Shown: positions 1 through 9,187 of the stretch, piece by piece
Layout of the letters: each line of letters opens with the position of its first letter
How positions within the stretch are numbered: the stretch's first letter is position 1
NCBI GenBank assembly: GCA_028285625.1
Contig: JANQOX010000014.1
Coordinates: 62,001 to 126,000 of the forward strand
Length of the DNA: 64,000 nucleotides
Reading direction: 5' to 3'
Origin: Myxococcota bacterium
Lineage (GTDB): Bacteria > Myxococcota_A > UBA9160 > UBA6930
Notes under the pieces: model-generated
Told to the model about the DNA's origin: nothing
The model's input: only the letters and a program-made list of their open reading frames with translations
Databases searched by the model: none
Translations under genes and position numbers: made by a program

Positions 1-1043
1 TCCGCGTCGTGATCGACTCCGAGGGTCGCGTGGCCGGCTTTCGGATCCTGCCGCACGAACGCGCGCCGAAGGGCGAGAACGACGAGCCCCCGGTTCGCCA
101 AGAGCAGGTGGCGGTGGGGCAGGGCGACGACGCACTGCCTGGGGTCCTCACGCTGCCCGACGGCGAGGGGCCGTTCGCCGCGGTGCTGCTGGTGCATGGC
201 TCGGGGCCGCTCGACCGCGATGCGACGGTGGGGCCGAACAAGCCGTTTCGCGACCTTGCCCACGGGCTTTCGGCCCGCGGGGTCGCCGCACTTCGCTACG
301 ACAAGCGAACGCTGGTGCGCCCCGAATCGATCCTCGCGTTGGGCGATGCGCTGACCGTTCGGGAGGAGGTGCTCCTCGACGCCGCCGAGGGCCTCGCATT
401 GCTCCGTGGTCACCCGCAGGTGGATGCCTCCAGGATCTTCGTACTCGGTCACAGCCTGGGCGGCGCGCTGGCACCTCGCATTGCGGGTCTCGGTCCCCTT
501 CCGGCGGGCCTGGTGTTGCTCGCACCGAGCGCGTTCCCACTCTATGAGAAAGTGCTCGAACAGGGTCGCCAGATCGTGGCGCTCGACGGCGAGGTGACCG
601 CCGAAGAGCAGCAGCAGCTCGCGACCATGGAGGAGCAGGTCGCCCAGCTGCGGAGCGCACTGGCGGGAGAGGCACCCGACCCGAGCGGACCCGTCCTGGG
701 TGCGCCCGTGGGCTACTACCGCGATCTCGAAGCCCACGACGCGCCCCAGGATGCTGCGGCGCTCGGTCTTCCGGTGCTGCTGCTCCAAGGCGGCCGAGAC
801 GATCAGGTGGGAGACGCCGACTTCGCGCGTTGGCGCGAGGCGCTGGCCAGTGCGCCGGACACCTGCCTGCACCGCTACCCGACCCTCGACCACCTGTTTC
901 GGCCCGGCGAGGGCCCTGCGGGTCCGGAGTCCTACGCGCGTGCGGCGCCGCTCGACCCGCGCGTGGTGGACGCGGTGGCCGAGTTCGTGAACCGGGGTGT
1001 CTGCCCCGAGAGCGATCCCGTCGAGGACGACGCCGCGAACTAG
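1..1043 (+). CDS. Alpha/beta hydrolase, dienelactone-hydrolase/BAAT-like (5' truncated)
   Basis: The frame is open to the window edge, so the true start lies upstream. The first visible residues (RVVIDSEGRVAGFRI) look like the end of a DUF3887-type domain, which commonly precedes this hydrolase fold. Counting from the GTG at 9, the oxyanion segment HGSG lies near residues 63-66 and the nucleophile elbow GHSLGG near 147-152 (Ser149). A candidate acid is in the GGRDDQ segment near 260 and a candidate histidine in TLDHLF near 298, giving a plausible Ser-Asp-His triad. The substrate cannot be told from sequence; family members are esterases, lipases or acyl hydrolases. The TAG stop shares a CTAG palindrome with the convergent substrate-binding protein gene. 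Confidence 0.85.
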   Translation, partial: RVVIDSEGRVAGFRILPHERAPKGENDEPPVRQEQVAVGQGDDALPGVLTLPDGEGPFAAVLLVHGSGPLDRDATVGPNKPFRDLAHGLSARGVAALRYDKRTLVRPESILALGDALTVREEVLLDAAEGLALLRGHPQVDASRIFVLGHSLGGALAPRIAGLGPLPAGLVLLAPSAFPLYEKVLEQGRQIVALDGEVTAEEQQQLATMEEQVAQLRSALAGEAPDPSGPVLGAPVGYYRDLEAHDAPQDAAALGLPVLLLQGGRDDQVGDADFARWREALASAPDTCLHRYPTLDHLFRPGEGPAGPESYARAAPLDPRVVDAVAEFVNRGVCPESDPVEDDAAN

Positions 1044-1909
1044 GGCGCGCCGACCTCGCCGGCAGATGCGGCCGGCTCGGCCAGCGGGTGGAAGAGCGTT
1101 TCGCCCTCGAGCTGGAACGCCGCGATGCGGGCCTGGCCGATGGGCGACACCAGCCAGTCGGCGAAGCGTCGCGCGTCGGCCGCATTGACGTGTGGGTGCC
1201 GCGCCTGGCTCACCACCAGGACGCCGTAGACGTTGCGCAGGGCCGGGCCGCCCTCGAACACCACTCGCAGCCCGCCGCGGTTGCCGAAACGCAGCCAGGT
1301 TCCGCGGTCGGCCAGGGTGTAGGCGCCCATTTCGGCGGCGGTGTTCAAGGTGGCGCCCATGCCGGCGCCGCTCTCGCGGTACCAGGTGCCCGAGTCCGGA
1401 CGCGGGTCGAGACCCGCACGCATCCAGCAGCGAAGCTCGGCCTTGTGGGTTCCGGAGTCGTCGCCGCGTGACAAGAACCAGGAGCGGCTGGCGGCCACCC
1501 CGCGGAGCGCCTCGCCGATGTCGGGTGCGTCTCGAACGCCGGCCGGGTCCGACGCGGGCCCCACCAGCACGAAGTCGTTGTACATGACCTTGCGCCGCAG
1601 CTCCCCGAAACCGGCCGCCATGAAGCGCTCTTCGGAGGCCGTGTCGTGCACCAGCAGCAGGTCCACGTCGCCGCGCTCGCCGAGCTTGAGGGCGCGCCCG
1701 GTTCCCATGGCGACCGTGCGGACGACGATGCCGGTCTCTTCGGTGAAGGCGTCCACCAGCCAGTCGGTGAGTCCCGAATCGCGCGTCGACGTCGTGGAGC
1801 CCAGCACGAGCTCGCCTGGGGCGGCCGCCGCGGGACCGGCGAACGCCAACAGTGTGCTGCCGGCGAGGCCCAACACGGCCCAGGCGAGCCAGGGTGCACC
1901 GCGCCTCAA
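1040..1909 (-). CDS. tupA: Tungstate-type ABC transporter, periplasmic substrate-binding protein (TupA-like)
   Basis: A signal peptide (hydrophobic WLAWAVLGLAG, Ala-rich cleavage zone near residue 28) is followed by a binding domain starting LVLGSTTSTRDSGL. The STTSTRDSGL stretch is typical of TupA tungstate-binding proteins and distinguishes them from ModA. Length is 289 aa. It should capture tungstate (possibly molybdate) in the periplasm and deliver it to the permease encoded two genes upstream. The start is TTG and overlaps the stop of the ATPase gene as TTGA, implying translational coupling; no in-frame ATG is nearby. Gene order in the operon is permease, ATPase, binding protein, so the binding protein is last, unlike the usual tupABC order. 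Tungstate specificity is inferred from family resemblance. Confidence 0.82.
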   Translation of the reverse strand: MRRGAPWLAWAVLGLAGSTLLAFAGPAAAAPGELVLGSTTSTRDSGLTDWLVDAFTEETGIVVRTVAMGTGRALKLGERGDVDLLLVHDTASEERFMAAGFGELRRKVMYNDFVLVGPASDPAGVRDAPDIGEALRGVAASRSWFLSRGDDSGTHKAELRCWMRAGLDPRPDSGTWYRESGAGMGATLNTAAEMGAYTLADRGTWLRFGNRGGLRVVFEGGPALRNVYGVLVVSQARHPHVNAADARRFADWLVSPIGQARIAAFQLEGETLFHPLAEPAASAGEVGAP

Positions 1910-2661
1910 GGGGCGGGCTCTCCCTCGAGGAAGGCGCGCGCTTCGGCGCTCTCGGGTCGGTCGAAGAAGCTCGCATTCGGGGCTCGCTCGAGCAGGCGGC
2001 CGCGGTGCAGGAACAGCACCTCGTCGGCCATGCGCCGGGCCTGTTCGAGGTCATGGGTGGTCATCACGATCTTGGTCCCCGTGTCGGCCAGTTCGCGGAC
2101 GATGCGTTCGAGTGCGCGGGAGGCCGGCGGGTCGAGCGCGGCGGCGGGCTCGTCGAGGAAGACGACCTGGGGCGACAGGGCCCAGGCCTGTGCCAGGGCG
2201 AGCCGCTGTTGCTCGCCTCCAGAGAGCAGCCGCGCCGGGCGCTCGGCCAACGCCACGAGCCCCGTGGCCCGCAGCGCTCGTTCGATGCGATCGCGTCGTG
2301 CGGCCTTCGGCACCCCGCGCAATCGCAGGGGGTAGTCCACGTTGGCGGCGGCGCTGCGTTTCAGCAGCACCGGCCGCTGAAAGACCATGGCGCACCGGTC
2401 GGCGGCTTGCGCGGCCCCGGCGCCGCACCAGTGCACCTGGCCGCGCGTGGGCGTGAGCAGGCCGTGGCACACGCGCAGCAGCAGCGACTTGCCCGCGCCG
2501 TTCGCACCCAGCACCACCGAGAGCGGCCCCGGGCCCAGCTCGAGATCGATGCCGTCGAGCAGGGCGAGCCCATCCACCTCGAAGGACACGCCCTCGAGCC
2601 GCAGCGGCAGCACCCCCGCCTCGGGTACCGCGGCGTGGTTGCCCGGTTCAGCCGACGCCAC
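1906..2661 (-). CDS. tupC: Tungstate-type ABC transporter, ATP-binding protein
   Basis: A single-domain ABC ATPase of 251 aa. Walker A is GANGAGKS, the signature is LSGGEQQRLALAQ, Walker B is VVFLDEP, and the switch histidine lies in MTTHDLEQ. It would power the permease encoded just upstream. The GTG at 2661 is chosen because a GGAGG ribosome-binding site lies 9 nt before it; a longer reading from 2694 would start inside the permease gene with no such site. The gene overlaps the permease 3' end by 14 nt and the binding-protein gene by 4 nt, so all three look co-translated. Confidence 0.85.
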   Translation of the reverse strand: MASAEPGNHAAVPEAGVLPLRLEGVSFEVDGLALLDGIDLELGPGPLSVVLGANGAGKSLLLRVCHGLLTPTRGQVHWCGAGAAQAADRCAMVFQRPVLLKRSAAANVDYPLRLRGVPKAARRDRIERALRATGLVALAERPARLLSGGEQQRLALAQAWALSPQVVFLDEPAAALDPPASRALERIVRELADTGTKIVMTTHDLEQARRMADEVLFLHRGRLLERAPNASFFDRPESAEARAFLEGEPAP

Positions 2662-3343
2662 GTCCGGCGGCCTCCTGCAGCAACTGGGCAGCACCGTTCA
2701 CGGCAATGGAGAGCCCCACCAGGATCAGGCCGAGCGCGAGCGCCAGCGACAGGTCGCCGCGGCTGGTCTCGAGCGCGATGGCCGTCGTCATCACGCGGGT
2801 CAGGTGCGCGATGTTGCCGCCCACGATGATCACGGCGCCCACCTCGGCGAGCGCGCGGCCGACCCCGGCGAGCACCGCCGTGGCGAGGGGGTAGCGGCCT
2901 TCCACGAGAAGCGTCGCGGCGGCGCGCAGGCGCGAAGCACCGAACGCCCGGAGCTGCTCACCGTACTCGCGCCAGAGGTCCTCGAAGACCTGGCGCGAGA
3001 GTGCGGTCACGATCGGCAGGATCAGCACCGTCTGCGCGATCACCATGGCGCTCGGGCGAAACAGCAGCGCCAGCGAGCCAAGGGGCCCGGAGCGCGAGAG
3101 CATGAGGTAGACGACCAGGCCCACGACGACGGGGGGCAGCCCCATGAGTGCGTTCACCACCACCACCACGGCTCGGCGGCCCGGAAAGCGCGTGATGCCG
3201 AGCAGCGCACCGAGCGGCAGGCCCACCAGGCAGGCGAGGCCCACGGCGGTGAGGCTCACGCGCAGCGAGAGCGACACGATCTCGAACAGGTCGGGATCGA
3301 GTCGCGCGATCAGCCCGAAGGCCTGCGCGAAGGCGTCGCCCAT
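2648..3343 (-). CDS. tupB: Tungstate-type ABC transporter, inner-membrane permease
   Basis: A 231-aa protein with about five hydrophobic spans and the cytoplasmic coupling (EAA-type) segment around AFGASRLRAAATLL near residues 130-150. It fits the BPD_transp_1 family and the TupB branch by context: the next two genes are an ABC ATPase and a TupA-like binding protein. The ATG at 3343 is preceded by a GGGAG ribosome-binding site. Its 5' neighbour, a zinc alcohol dehydrogenase, ends 36 nt upstream on the same strand, so the permease is probably the second gene of a four-gene unit. Oxyanion specificity rests on the TupA-like protein, not on this gene. Confidence 0.82.
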   Translation of the reverse strand: MGDAFAQAFGLIARLDPDLFEIVSLSLRVSLTAVGLACLVGLPLGALLGITRFPGRRAVVVVVNALMGLPPVVVGLVVYLMLSRSGPLGSLALLFRPSAMVIAQTVLILPIVTALSRQVFEDLWREYGEQLRAFGASRLRAAATLLVEGRYPLATAVLAGVGRALAEVGAVIIVGGNIAHLTRVMTTAIALETSRGDLSLALALGLILVGLSIAVNGAAQLLQEAAGRGVG

Positions 3344-3379
3344 CTCTCCCAGGGTGGCTCTCCGGGCACACGGCGCCGT

Positions 3380-4447
3380 TCAGACGACGACGCTCACCTT
3401 GACCGCACCGGCGCGCTTGTCGGCCGCCAGGTCGAACGCCGACGGTGCCTCGGCGAGCGGTACGCGGTGGCTCAGCAACGCGCCGATCCGGTCGGGTTCT
3501 TCGGCGAGCATCGCGACGGCCTCGGCGAACTCGGCCACGCGTCCAGGCGCACTCGGGGTGGCCTCCGCCTCGCGTCGCGGTCCGTGCGCGTGGTGGTAGC
3601 AGTACGACCAGACGAGGCTGACCTCCTTCAACAGGAGCGGCATGGTGTCGAGTGCGACCGGAGCCATCCAGACGCCGAGTACGGCGACGGTGCCGCCGGG
3701 CCGCACGGCCGCGGCGGCGTCGTTGAGGGTGTCGGCCGTGCCGCCCACGGTCTCGACGGCCAGGTCGATGGGCGCCTCGCGGCCCAGCGAGGCCAGGGCT
3801 TCGCGGGAGGCCTCGGTCTCGGACAGGACGCGATGGGCGCCGAGCGCCAGGGCCTGCCGGGCTTGATGGGCGTGGCGTGCCGTGACCCATACCTCGCCCG
3901 CGCCGAGCTTGTGCGCGGCGAACGCGGCGAGCTGTCCCACCGCGCCCGCGCCCACGATCAGGACACGACTTCCCCGGGTGAGGCCGCCGCGTCGCAGTCC
4001 GTGCAGCGATACGGCCAACGGCTCGGCCATGGCGAGCACCTCGGGCGCGAGCGCCTGGGGCGCGCGAAAGAGCCGTCGCGCATCGGCGACCACCGACTCG
4101 GCCATGCCCCCGGGCATGTGGATGCCGAGCAGTTTGCCTTCGCTGCAGAGCGGGTCCCAGCCGTTCCGGCACTCGGCGCACGCGCCGCAGGACGAGAACG
4201 GCTCGACGGCGACCCGGTCGCCCTCCGAGACGCCTTCGACGTCGGGGCCCAGCGCCTCGACGGTGCCCGCGAACTCGTGCCCCGGGATCAATCCCGGCGG
4301 ATACGCGCCGACGCCGCGAAGGGTGAGGTCACTGCCGCAGATGCCGCATGCGCCCACCGAGACGCGGACCTGCCCCGGCCCCGGCTCGGGCCGCGGGACG
4401 TCTTCGAGGCCGAGCGCTGCGCCCCCGCGCGCCACCACCGCACGCAT
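3380..4447 (-). CDS. Zinc-dependent medium-chain alcohol/polyol dehydrogenase
   Basis: An MDR-superfamily oxidoreductase of about 355 aa. The catalytic zinc region is GACGICGSDL and GHEFAG. The structural zinc lobe carries four Cys in CGACAEC followed by a later C (WDPLC). The Rossmann nucleotide motif is VGAGAVGQLA. These match threonine/sorbitol/butanediol-type dehydrogenases, but the substrate is not predictable. The ATG at 4447 begins MRAVV, a typical start for this family; a GTG at 4462 would add five residues, and neither has a clear ribosome-binding site. It is the promoter-proximal gene of the unit that continues into the tungstate transporter, although zinc MDR enzymes do not use tungsten. 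Confidence 0.82.
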   Translation of the reverse strand: MRAVVARGGAALGLEDVPRPEPGPGQVRVSVGACGICGSDLTLRGVGAYPPGLIPGHEFAGTVEALGPDVEGVSEGDRVAVEPFSSCGACAECRNGWDPLCSEGKLLGIHMPGGMAESVVADARRLFRAPQALAPEVLAMAEPLAVSLHGLRRGGLTRGSRVLIVGAGAVGQLAAFAAHKLGAGEVWVTARHAHQARQALALGAHRVLSETEASREALASLGREAPIDLAVETVGGTADTLNDAAAAVRPGGTVAVLGVWMAPVALDTMPLLLKEVSLVWSYCYHHAHGPRREAEATPSAPGRVAEFAEAVAMLAEEPDRIGALLSHRVPLAEAPSAFDLAADKRAGAVKVSVVV

Positions 4448-4533
4448 GGTGTCTGCGCTCACAGAAGGAGGGCCCGCTTGGATTCCATGAATTCGAGAGC
4501 GTATCGCAACGGGCCGCTCGCCGAGGCGCGTAG

Positions 4534-4587
4534 GCGGGTCGCCAACCGAGTGGCTCGAAGGCGGGCCGCTAACCGAGTGGCGCGAGC
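4534..4587. repeat. Two 27-bp tandem copies spanning the 3' end of the DUF255 gene
   Basis: Positions 4534-4560 and 4561-4587 match at 22 of 27 bases. The second copy contains the last codons and TAG stop of the minus-strand gene ending at 4569; the first lies just downstream, where the stop triplet has become TGG. A more degenerate third copy may lie at 4505-4533. It looks like a tandem duplication of a gene end followed by drift. Confidence 0.7.
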
Positions 4588-6629
4588 TGCTCGGGGTCGG
4601 TCACCGGTAGCGAACACACGGTTCCGCGGCAGACGTAGGCCGTCGCTCGACCCTCGACACGGGTGCGTCCCGCGACCCAGGCCGGGTCGAGGCCCGGTGG
4701 CCGCGCCTCCTCGTGCGCAATCACGACCACGGCTTCTTCGGGCGCCAGAAGGCGCCGGGCCGCGCCGGCCAGCGCCGCCGTCTCGGCTGCGTCGGCATCG
4801 CCCACGACCACCGCGGCCGACAGACCCTGCTCGGCCCAGTAGGCGGCGCGCACCAGGGTGGGCCAGGCCAGGGGCTGGGCCCTGAGCGACGCCGCGTAGC
4901 GACGAAGCACCCGCTCGGCCGTTGCACGCAGGTCGGACCGGCCCGAGAGCGAGGCCGCCCGCAGCAGCCCCAGCACCGCCAACGACGCCGAGTGCGGCGT
5001 CGCGCCGTCGGGGTCGGAGCGGGGCCGGTGGGGAAGGGGGTCGCCGTCGTTTGCGACCAGGAAGAGGTCGCCTTCTTCTTCGTCGAAGAAGCGCGCCGCG
5101 ATGTCGTCTGCGAGGTCGAGCGCATGCTGGAGGTAGCCGTCGCCCGCACCTGCACGGTGGAGGTCGAGGCAGGCCGACAACATGCCCGCATGGTCGTCGA
5201 GAAACGCCGGCACCTTGGCCTGTCCCTCGGCATGGATGCGCAGCAGACGTCCGCCCTCGTCTCTCATTTCGCTCAGCACGAAGTCGGCTGCAAGGCGGCC
5301 CCGTTCGAGGAGGTCCGGGTCGTCGAGCCAGCCCGCCGCGTGCGCCAGGCCCGAGATGGTGAGGCCGTTCCAGGCCGCCACGATCTTTCGGTCGGTGTCG
5401 GGCGGCGTGCGCTCGGCGCGGGCCGTGCGCATGCGGTCGCGCAGCGCGGCCGTGGCCTCGCGTGGGGGGCCGGCCCGATCGGCCAGCACACTCGCGCCCC
5501 CCTCGAAGTTGCCACCCGGCGTCACGCCAAAGGCCTCGCAGAACGCCTGGGCGTCGTCGCCGTCGAGCACCTCGCCGACCTGCTCGGGCGTCCAGACGTA
5601 GAAGCGCCCCTCTTCGCCCTCGCTGTCGGCATCCTGGCTGGCGACGAACGCGCCGCCCCCTGCCGTCATCTCACGGCCCAGCCAGGCTGCGGTCTCGCGC
5701 ACGGGCCAGGCGAGGTCGGTCGCGTCTCCGCCCGCCAGCCGCGCCACCTCGTCGTAGATGCGCATGAGTTGGCCCTGGTCGTAGAGCATCTTCTCGAAGT
5801 GGGGCACAGCCCACCGCGCATCCACGCAGTAGCGGTGGAAGCCACCCCCCAGGTGGTCGTAGAGCCCGCGCCGCGCCATCGCGTCGCAGGTGGTGCGCAG
5901 GAAGGCCGCCACGCGTTCGGCGTCGTCCTGGCCCAGGTGGGGAAGCGCCAGGAGAAGCAGCTCCAGGTGGACCGGCGTCGGAAACTTGGGCGCGTCACCG
6001 AGGCCGCCGTGCACGGTGTCGAGGCGCGGCAGGAGCGCCTCGGCAGCCGCAAGGAGCTCGGCTCGGCCGGGCAGGGCAGCCGAAGTCTCCTCAGCGCCGG
6101 CCGATGCCGCGGCCCCGAGTGCGCCCAGGATCTGCGAGGCCGACGCGAGCACCTCGTCGCGTTGCTGCGCCCAGACCGTGGCCACCTGGCGCAGCAGCGC
6201 CGTGAAGGCCGGCAGCCCGTGGCGTGGCTCCGGCGGGTAGTAGGTGCCCCCGAAGAAGGGGGAGCCGTCGGGCGTGCAGAACACCGTGAGCGGCCAGCCG
6301 CCGTGCCCGGTCAACCGCGTGACCGTCTCCATGTAGATCTGGTCCACGTCGGGTCGCTCTTCGCGGTCGACCTTCACGGCGATGAACGACTCGTTCAGGA
6401 TCGCCGCCGTGGCCGGGTCTTCGAACGACTCGCGCTCCATCACGTGGCACCAGTGGCAGGCGCTATAGCCGATCGACACGAAGAGCGGCCGGTCGGTCTC
6501 CTTGGCGCGCGCGAGCGCCTCCGGACCCCACGGGTGCCAGTCCACCGGGTTGTGCATGTGCTGGCGGAGGTAGGCGCTGGTCTCGCGGGCCAGCCGGTTG
6601 GTGGGGCGAGAGGACTCGTCGTCGGTCAT
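4569..6629 (-). CDS. Thioredoxin-domain protein of the DUF255/YyaL (SSP411, spermatogenesis-associated 20) family
   Basis: The 686-aa length is usual for the family. The N-terminal 170 residues form a thioredoxin-like domain with a CHWCHVM motif (CxxC) near residue 59, preceded by HNPVDWHPW, the family hallmark. The remainder resembles an alpha/alpha-barrel glycosidase-like (six-hairpin) domain. The family has no firmly assigned reaction. There is no signal peptide, so it is cytoplasmic. The ATG at 6629 has no ribosome-binding site, but a TAGCTT hexamer lies 6 nt upstream, suggesting a leaderless transcript. The divergent neighbour at 6741 shows the same arrangement. The 3' end has been tandemly duplicated beyond the stop (4534-4587). 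Confidence 0.88.
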   Translation of the reverse strand: MTDDESSRPTNRLARETSAYLRQHMHNPVDWHPWGPEALARAKETDRPLFVSIGYSACHWCHVMERESFEDPATAAILNESFIAVKVDREERPDVDQIYMETVTRLTGHGGWPLTVFCTPDGSPFFGGTYYPPEPRHGLPAFTALLRQVATVWAQQRDEVLASASQILGALGAAASAGAEETSAALPGRAELLAAAEALLPRLDTVHGGLGDAPKFPTPVHLELLLLALPHLGQDDAERVAAFLRTTCDAMARRGLYDHLGGGFHRYCVDARWAVPHFEKMLYDQGQLMRIYDEVARLAGGDATDLAWPVRETAAWLGREMTAGGGAFVASQDADSEGEEGRFYVWTPEQVGEVLDGDDAQAFCEAFGVTPGGNFEGGASVLADRAGPPREATAALRDRMRTARAERTPPDTDRKIVAAWNGLTISGLAHAAGWLDDPDLLERGRLAADFVLSEMRDEGGRLLRIHAEGQAKVPAFLDDHAGMLSACLDLHRAGAGDGYLQHALDLADDIAARFFDEEEGDLFLVANDGDPLPHRPRSDPDGATPHSASLAVLGLLRAASLSGRSDLRATAERVLRRYAASLRAQPLAWPTLVRAAYWAEQGLSAAVVVGDADAAETAALAGAARRLLAPEEAVVVIAHEEARPPGLDPAWVAGRTRVEGRATAYVCRGTVCSLPVTDPEQLAPLG

Positions 6630-6635
6630 GGGCGG

Positions 6636-6641
6636 AAGCTA
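6636..6641 (-). promoter_or_regulatory. -10 hexamer TAGCTT of a probable leaderless promoter (DUF255 gene)
   Basis: TAGCTT on the minus strand is followed by 6 nt and then the ATG at 6629. That puts the expected transcription start on the A of the start codon. There is no Shine-Dalgarno sequence. Confidence 0.5.
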
Positions 6642-6726
6642 ACGCTCCCCTCCGCGAGGTCCCGGTGCGACCTCGACTCCCCCGCCAGGCGGCGGGTGCG
6701 GCGTCCCCATCTCCCGGTCGGTCGCC

Positions 6727-6732
6727 TAGGAT
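6727..6732 (+). promoter_or_regulatory. -10 hexamer TAGGAT of a probable leaderless promoter
   Basis: TAGGAT is followed by 8 nt and the ATG at 6741, with no ribosome-binding site between. It is divergent from the similar element at 6636-6641. Confidence 0.5.
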
Positions 6733-6740
6733 CTCGCGCC

Positions 6741-7499
6741 ATGTCCGACCCCAGGCCGAAGGTCCCCGCACCGGTTCGCGCACGCCGCTTCGTCGAATCG
6801 CACGGCGAGGCGCGCGACCGGGCCGTCGCCGCGGTGATGGTGGGCGCGGCCCAGCCCGAGCAGGTGGCCCAGGCGGTGGCCGGCGAGGTCGGTGAGCCGC
6901 TGGCGCGGTTGCACGCACTGCTCTTCGTGGGTCTCGGCGCGCATCCGCAGTCCGAAGCGCTAGTGGCCGAGCTCGAGCGGACGCAACGCGACGATGGGAG
7001 CTTCGCCGGTCGCCAGGAAGGCCCCGACGCCGAGGACGAGCTTGCCGAGCGCATCTCGTACACGGGAGAGGTGGCGGGTGTGCTGGCACGCACGCCCTAC
7101 GCGAGGCGCTCGACCCTCGATCGCGCCGCGGCCTTCATGGGCGCGCACTGGTCGGTGGAGCGGGTACAGGGGCCCACGTACGAGCCGATCCTCGCCTACT
7201 TCGAGCTGCTGGCGAGTCATCCGACCGACCTCGCGGACGAGGCGCTTCAGTGGTGCGGCCGCGAGCTCGAACGCGGCTTTCGCACCGGTGTGTTCGATGC
7301 CGCGCGGGTGGCCCGGGTGTTCGTCCGCTGCGCGGCCCGTGCGCTCCCGGGGACGCCACTGGGCGTGGACGAGCTTGCCCCGTCCCTCGTGGCCGCCCAG
7401 GCCGAAGACGGCGGTTTCGGCCCGACCGATGCGCCCGCTGGGGATCGCGTGGCGGCCACGATCGACGCGCTGGTCGTCTGGAGCGGCGGGCAGGACTGA
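6741..7499 (+). CDS. Predicted alpha/alpha-toroid protein (prenyltransferase/squalene-oxidase-repeat-like), function unknown
   Basis: A 252-aa soluble protein without signal peptide. Two segments, ERTQRDDGSFAG and AAQAEDGGFGPT, resemble the Q..DG.F/W repeats that cap helices in terpenoid-cyclase/prenyltransferase toroids. The intervening sequence is helical and Ala/Leu rich. The catalytic DxDD of squalene cyclases is not seen, so enzymatic activity is doubtful. I choose the ATG at 6741 because a TAGGAT hexamer lies 8 nt upstream and the reading frame further upstream is antisense to the DUF255 gene. The gene runs divergently from DUF255 and 53 nt ahead of an acyl-CoA synthetase that has its own leaderless-type promoter. 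Confidence 0.7.
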   Translation: MSDPRPKVPAPVRARRFVESHGEARDRAVAAVMVGAAQPEQVAQAVAGEVGEPLARLHALLFVGLGAHPQSEALVAELERTQRDDGSFAGRQEGPDAEDELAERISYTGEVAGVLARTPYARRSTLDRAAAFMGAHWSVERVQGPTYEPILAYFELLASHPTDLADEALQWCGRELERGFRTGVFDAARVARVFVRCAARALPGTPLGVDELAPSLVAAQAEDGGFGPTDAPAGDRVAATIDALVVWSGGQD

Positions 7500-7540
7500 G
7501 CCGCCGCGCCCTGGCGCGGGCGAGGCGCGCCGCGCCGGGC

Positions 7541-7546
7541 TAGAAC
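7541..7546 (+). promoter_or_regulatory. -10 hexamer TAGAAC of a probable leaderless promoter (acyl-CoA synthetase gene)
   Basis: TAGAAC stands exactly 6 nt before the ATG at 7553. No Shine-Dalgarno sequence is present, so translation probably begins at the very 5' end of the mRNA. Confidence 0.45.
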
Positions 7547-7552
7547 CCCCGC

Positions 7553-9187
7553 ATGCTGAACCTCGCCGCCCTGCACGAGGCCATCGCCGATCGACTGGCC
7601 GACCGGGAGTGCCTGGTCTTTCGCGACCGGCGCTTCACGTGGTCCCAGCTCACCGACCGCACGCGCCGCCTGGCGTCCGTCCTGCGCGAGGCCGGTCTGG
7701 GCTGCCACCGCGAGCGCGACGCGGGTCTCGCCAACTGGGAGTCCGGGCAGGACCACGTCGGGCTCTACCTGTTGAACGGCAACGAGTACCTCGAAGGTCT
7801 CCTCGGAGGCATGAAGGCGCGCTGCGCCCCGTTCAACGTGAACTACCGGTACGTGGACGAAGAGCTCGTCTACCTCTTCACCAACGCCCATGCGACGGCG
7901 GTGATCTACCACGCCACCTTCGCGCCGACCCTGGCGCGCATCCGCGATGCGCTGCCGCGGGTGCGGCTGTGGCTGCAGGTGGACGACGGGTCGGGGGAGC
8001 CCTTGCTGCCGGGCGCGAAGGACTACGAGCAGGCGCTGGCCGACGCGCGCCCCGACCCGCCGGAAGGCCTCTCGCCCGACGATCTCTACATCCTGTACAC
8101 GGGCGGTACGACGGGCATGCCCAAGGGCGTGCTCTGGCGGCAGGAGGAGATCGTGCGGGCGGCGCTCTTGCCGCCGCGGGTGGAGCCCGCGCTGCCGGCG
8201 ATCGTCGAGCGCGCGGCCCGGGGCGATGGCCCCCGCGCACTGCCCTCACCCCCGTTCATGCACGGGGCGGCCCATTGGGCGGCGCTCACCATGTGGCACG
8301 TGGGCGGGACGGTGATCGTGCAATCCGACACCACGCATCTCGACCCCCACGACATCTGGGCCACGGTCGAGCGCGAGCGGGTGCAGCAGATGACGCTGGT
8401 CGGCGATGCCTTCGCGCGCCCGCTGCTGCAGGCGCTCGGCGAACGCAGCTACGACCTGTCGTCGTTGCGCACGATCACCTCGGGCGGCGCGATCCTCACC
8501 GCCGCCACCAAGGACGCCTTGCTCGAAGCGATCCCCGGCGCGCGCATTCTCGACGTGCTGGGCTCGTCCGAGAGCGGCCAGCAGGCCACCCAGGTCTCCC
8601 GCGGTGGCGAACGGGCCAGCACGGGCGACTTCGACCTCTCGGACCAGAACGTGGTGCTGCGCGAAGACCTTTCGGGTGTGGTCGAAGCGGGTTCGGGAGA
8701 GCGTGGCTGGCTAGCGCGCAGCGGGCCGGTGCCGCTCGGCTATCTGGGCGACGCCGAGAAGACCGCGCGCACCTTTCCCGAGATCGACGGCGTTCGCTAC
8801 TCGGTGCCCGGCGACCGCGCCATTGCCGAGACCGGCGGGCGGCTCACGCTGCTCGGCCGGGACTCGGTCACCATCAACTCCGGTGGCGAGAAGATCTTCG
8901 CCGAAGAGGTGGAGCACGCGCTCAAGCACCACCCGTCGGTCTTCGACGCCGTGGTGGTGGGCACGCCGCACGAGCGCTTCGGGCAGCAGGTGACGGCGAT
9001 CGTCCAGCTGCGCCCAGGCACCACGGCCGACGACGATGCGCTGCGCGAGACGTGTGAAGCGCACATCGCCCGCTACAAGCTGCCGCGCGCCGTGGTCTAC
9101 GTGGACCAGGTGCTGCGCGCGCCCAGTGGCAAGGCGGACTACCGCTGGGCGCGCGAGACGGCGCAGGCCGCACTCGGCAGCGCCTAG
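7553..9187 (+). CDS. Acyl-CoA synthetase (AMP-forming, ANL superfamily)
   Basis: A 544-aa adenylate-forming enzyme. The P-loop-like A3 motif is YTGGTTGMPKGV near residue 181, an aromatic A5-type motif is LGSSESGQQ, the hinge region is LGRDSVTINSGGEKIF, and the A10 catalytic lysine is in APSGKADYRW at the C-terminus. The enzyme would convert a carboxylic acid, ATP and CoA to acyl-CoA, AMP and PPi. It resembles fatty-acid/steroid-side-chain CoA ligases (FadD3/FadD19-like), but chain length cannot be assigned. It is cytoplasmic. An enoyl-CoA hydratase lies just beyond the next gene, so the pair could act in beta-oxidation. The TAG stop shares a CTAG with the convergent DUF1499 gene. Confidence 0.88.
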   Translation: MLNLAALHEAIADRLADRECLVFRDRRFTWSQLTDRTRRLASVLREAGLGCHRERDAGLANWESGQDHVGLYLLNGNEYLEGLLGGMKARCAPFNVNYRYVDEELVYLFTNAHATAVIYHATFAPTLARIRDALPRVRLWLQVDDGSGEPLLPGAKDYEQALADARPDPPEGLSPDDLYILYTGGTTGMPKGVLWRQEEIVRAALLPPRVEPALPAIVERAARGDGPRALPSPPFMHGAAHWAALTMWHVGGTVIVQSDTTHLDPHDIWATVERERVQQMTLVGDAFARPLLQALGERSYDLSSLRTITSGGAILTAATKDALLEAIPGARILDVLGSSESGQQATQVSRGGERASTGDFDLSDQNVVLREDLSGVVEAGSGERGWLARSGPVPLGYLGDAEKTARTFPEIDGVRYSVPGDRAIAETGGRLTLLGRDSVTINSGGEKIFAEEVEHALKHHPSVFDAVVVGTPHERFGQQVTAIVQLRPGTTADDDALRETCEAHIARYKLPRAVVYVDQVLRAPSGKADYRWARETAQAALGSA

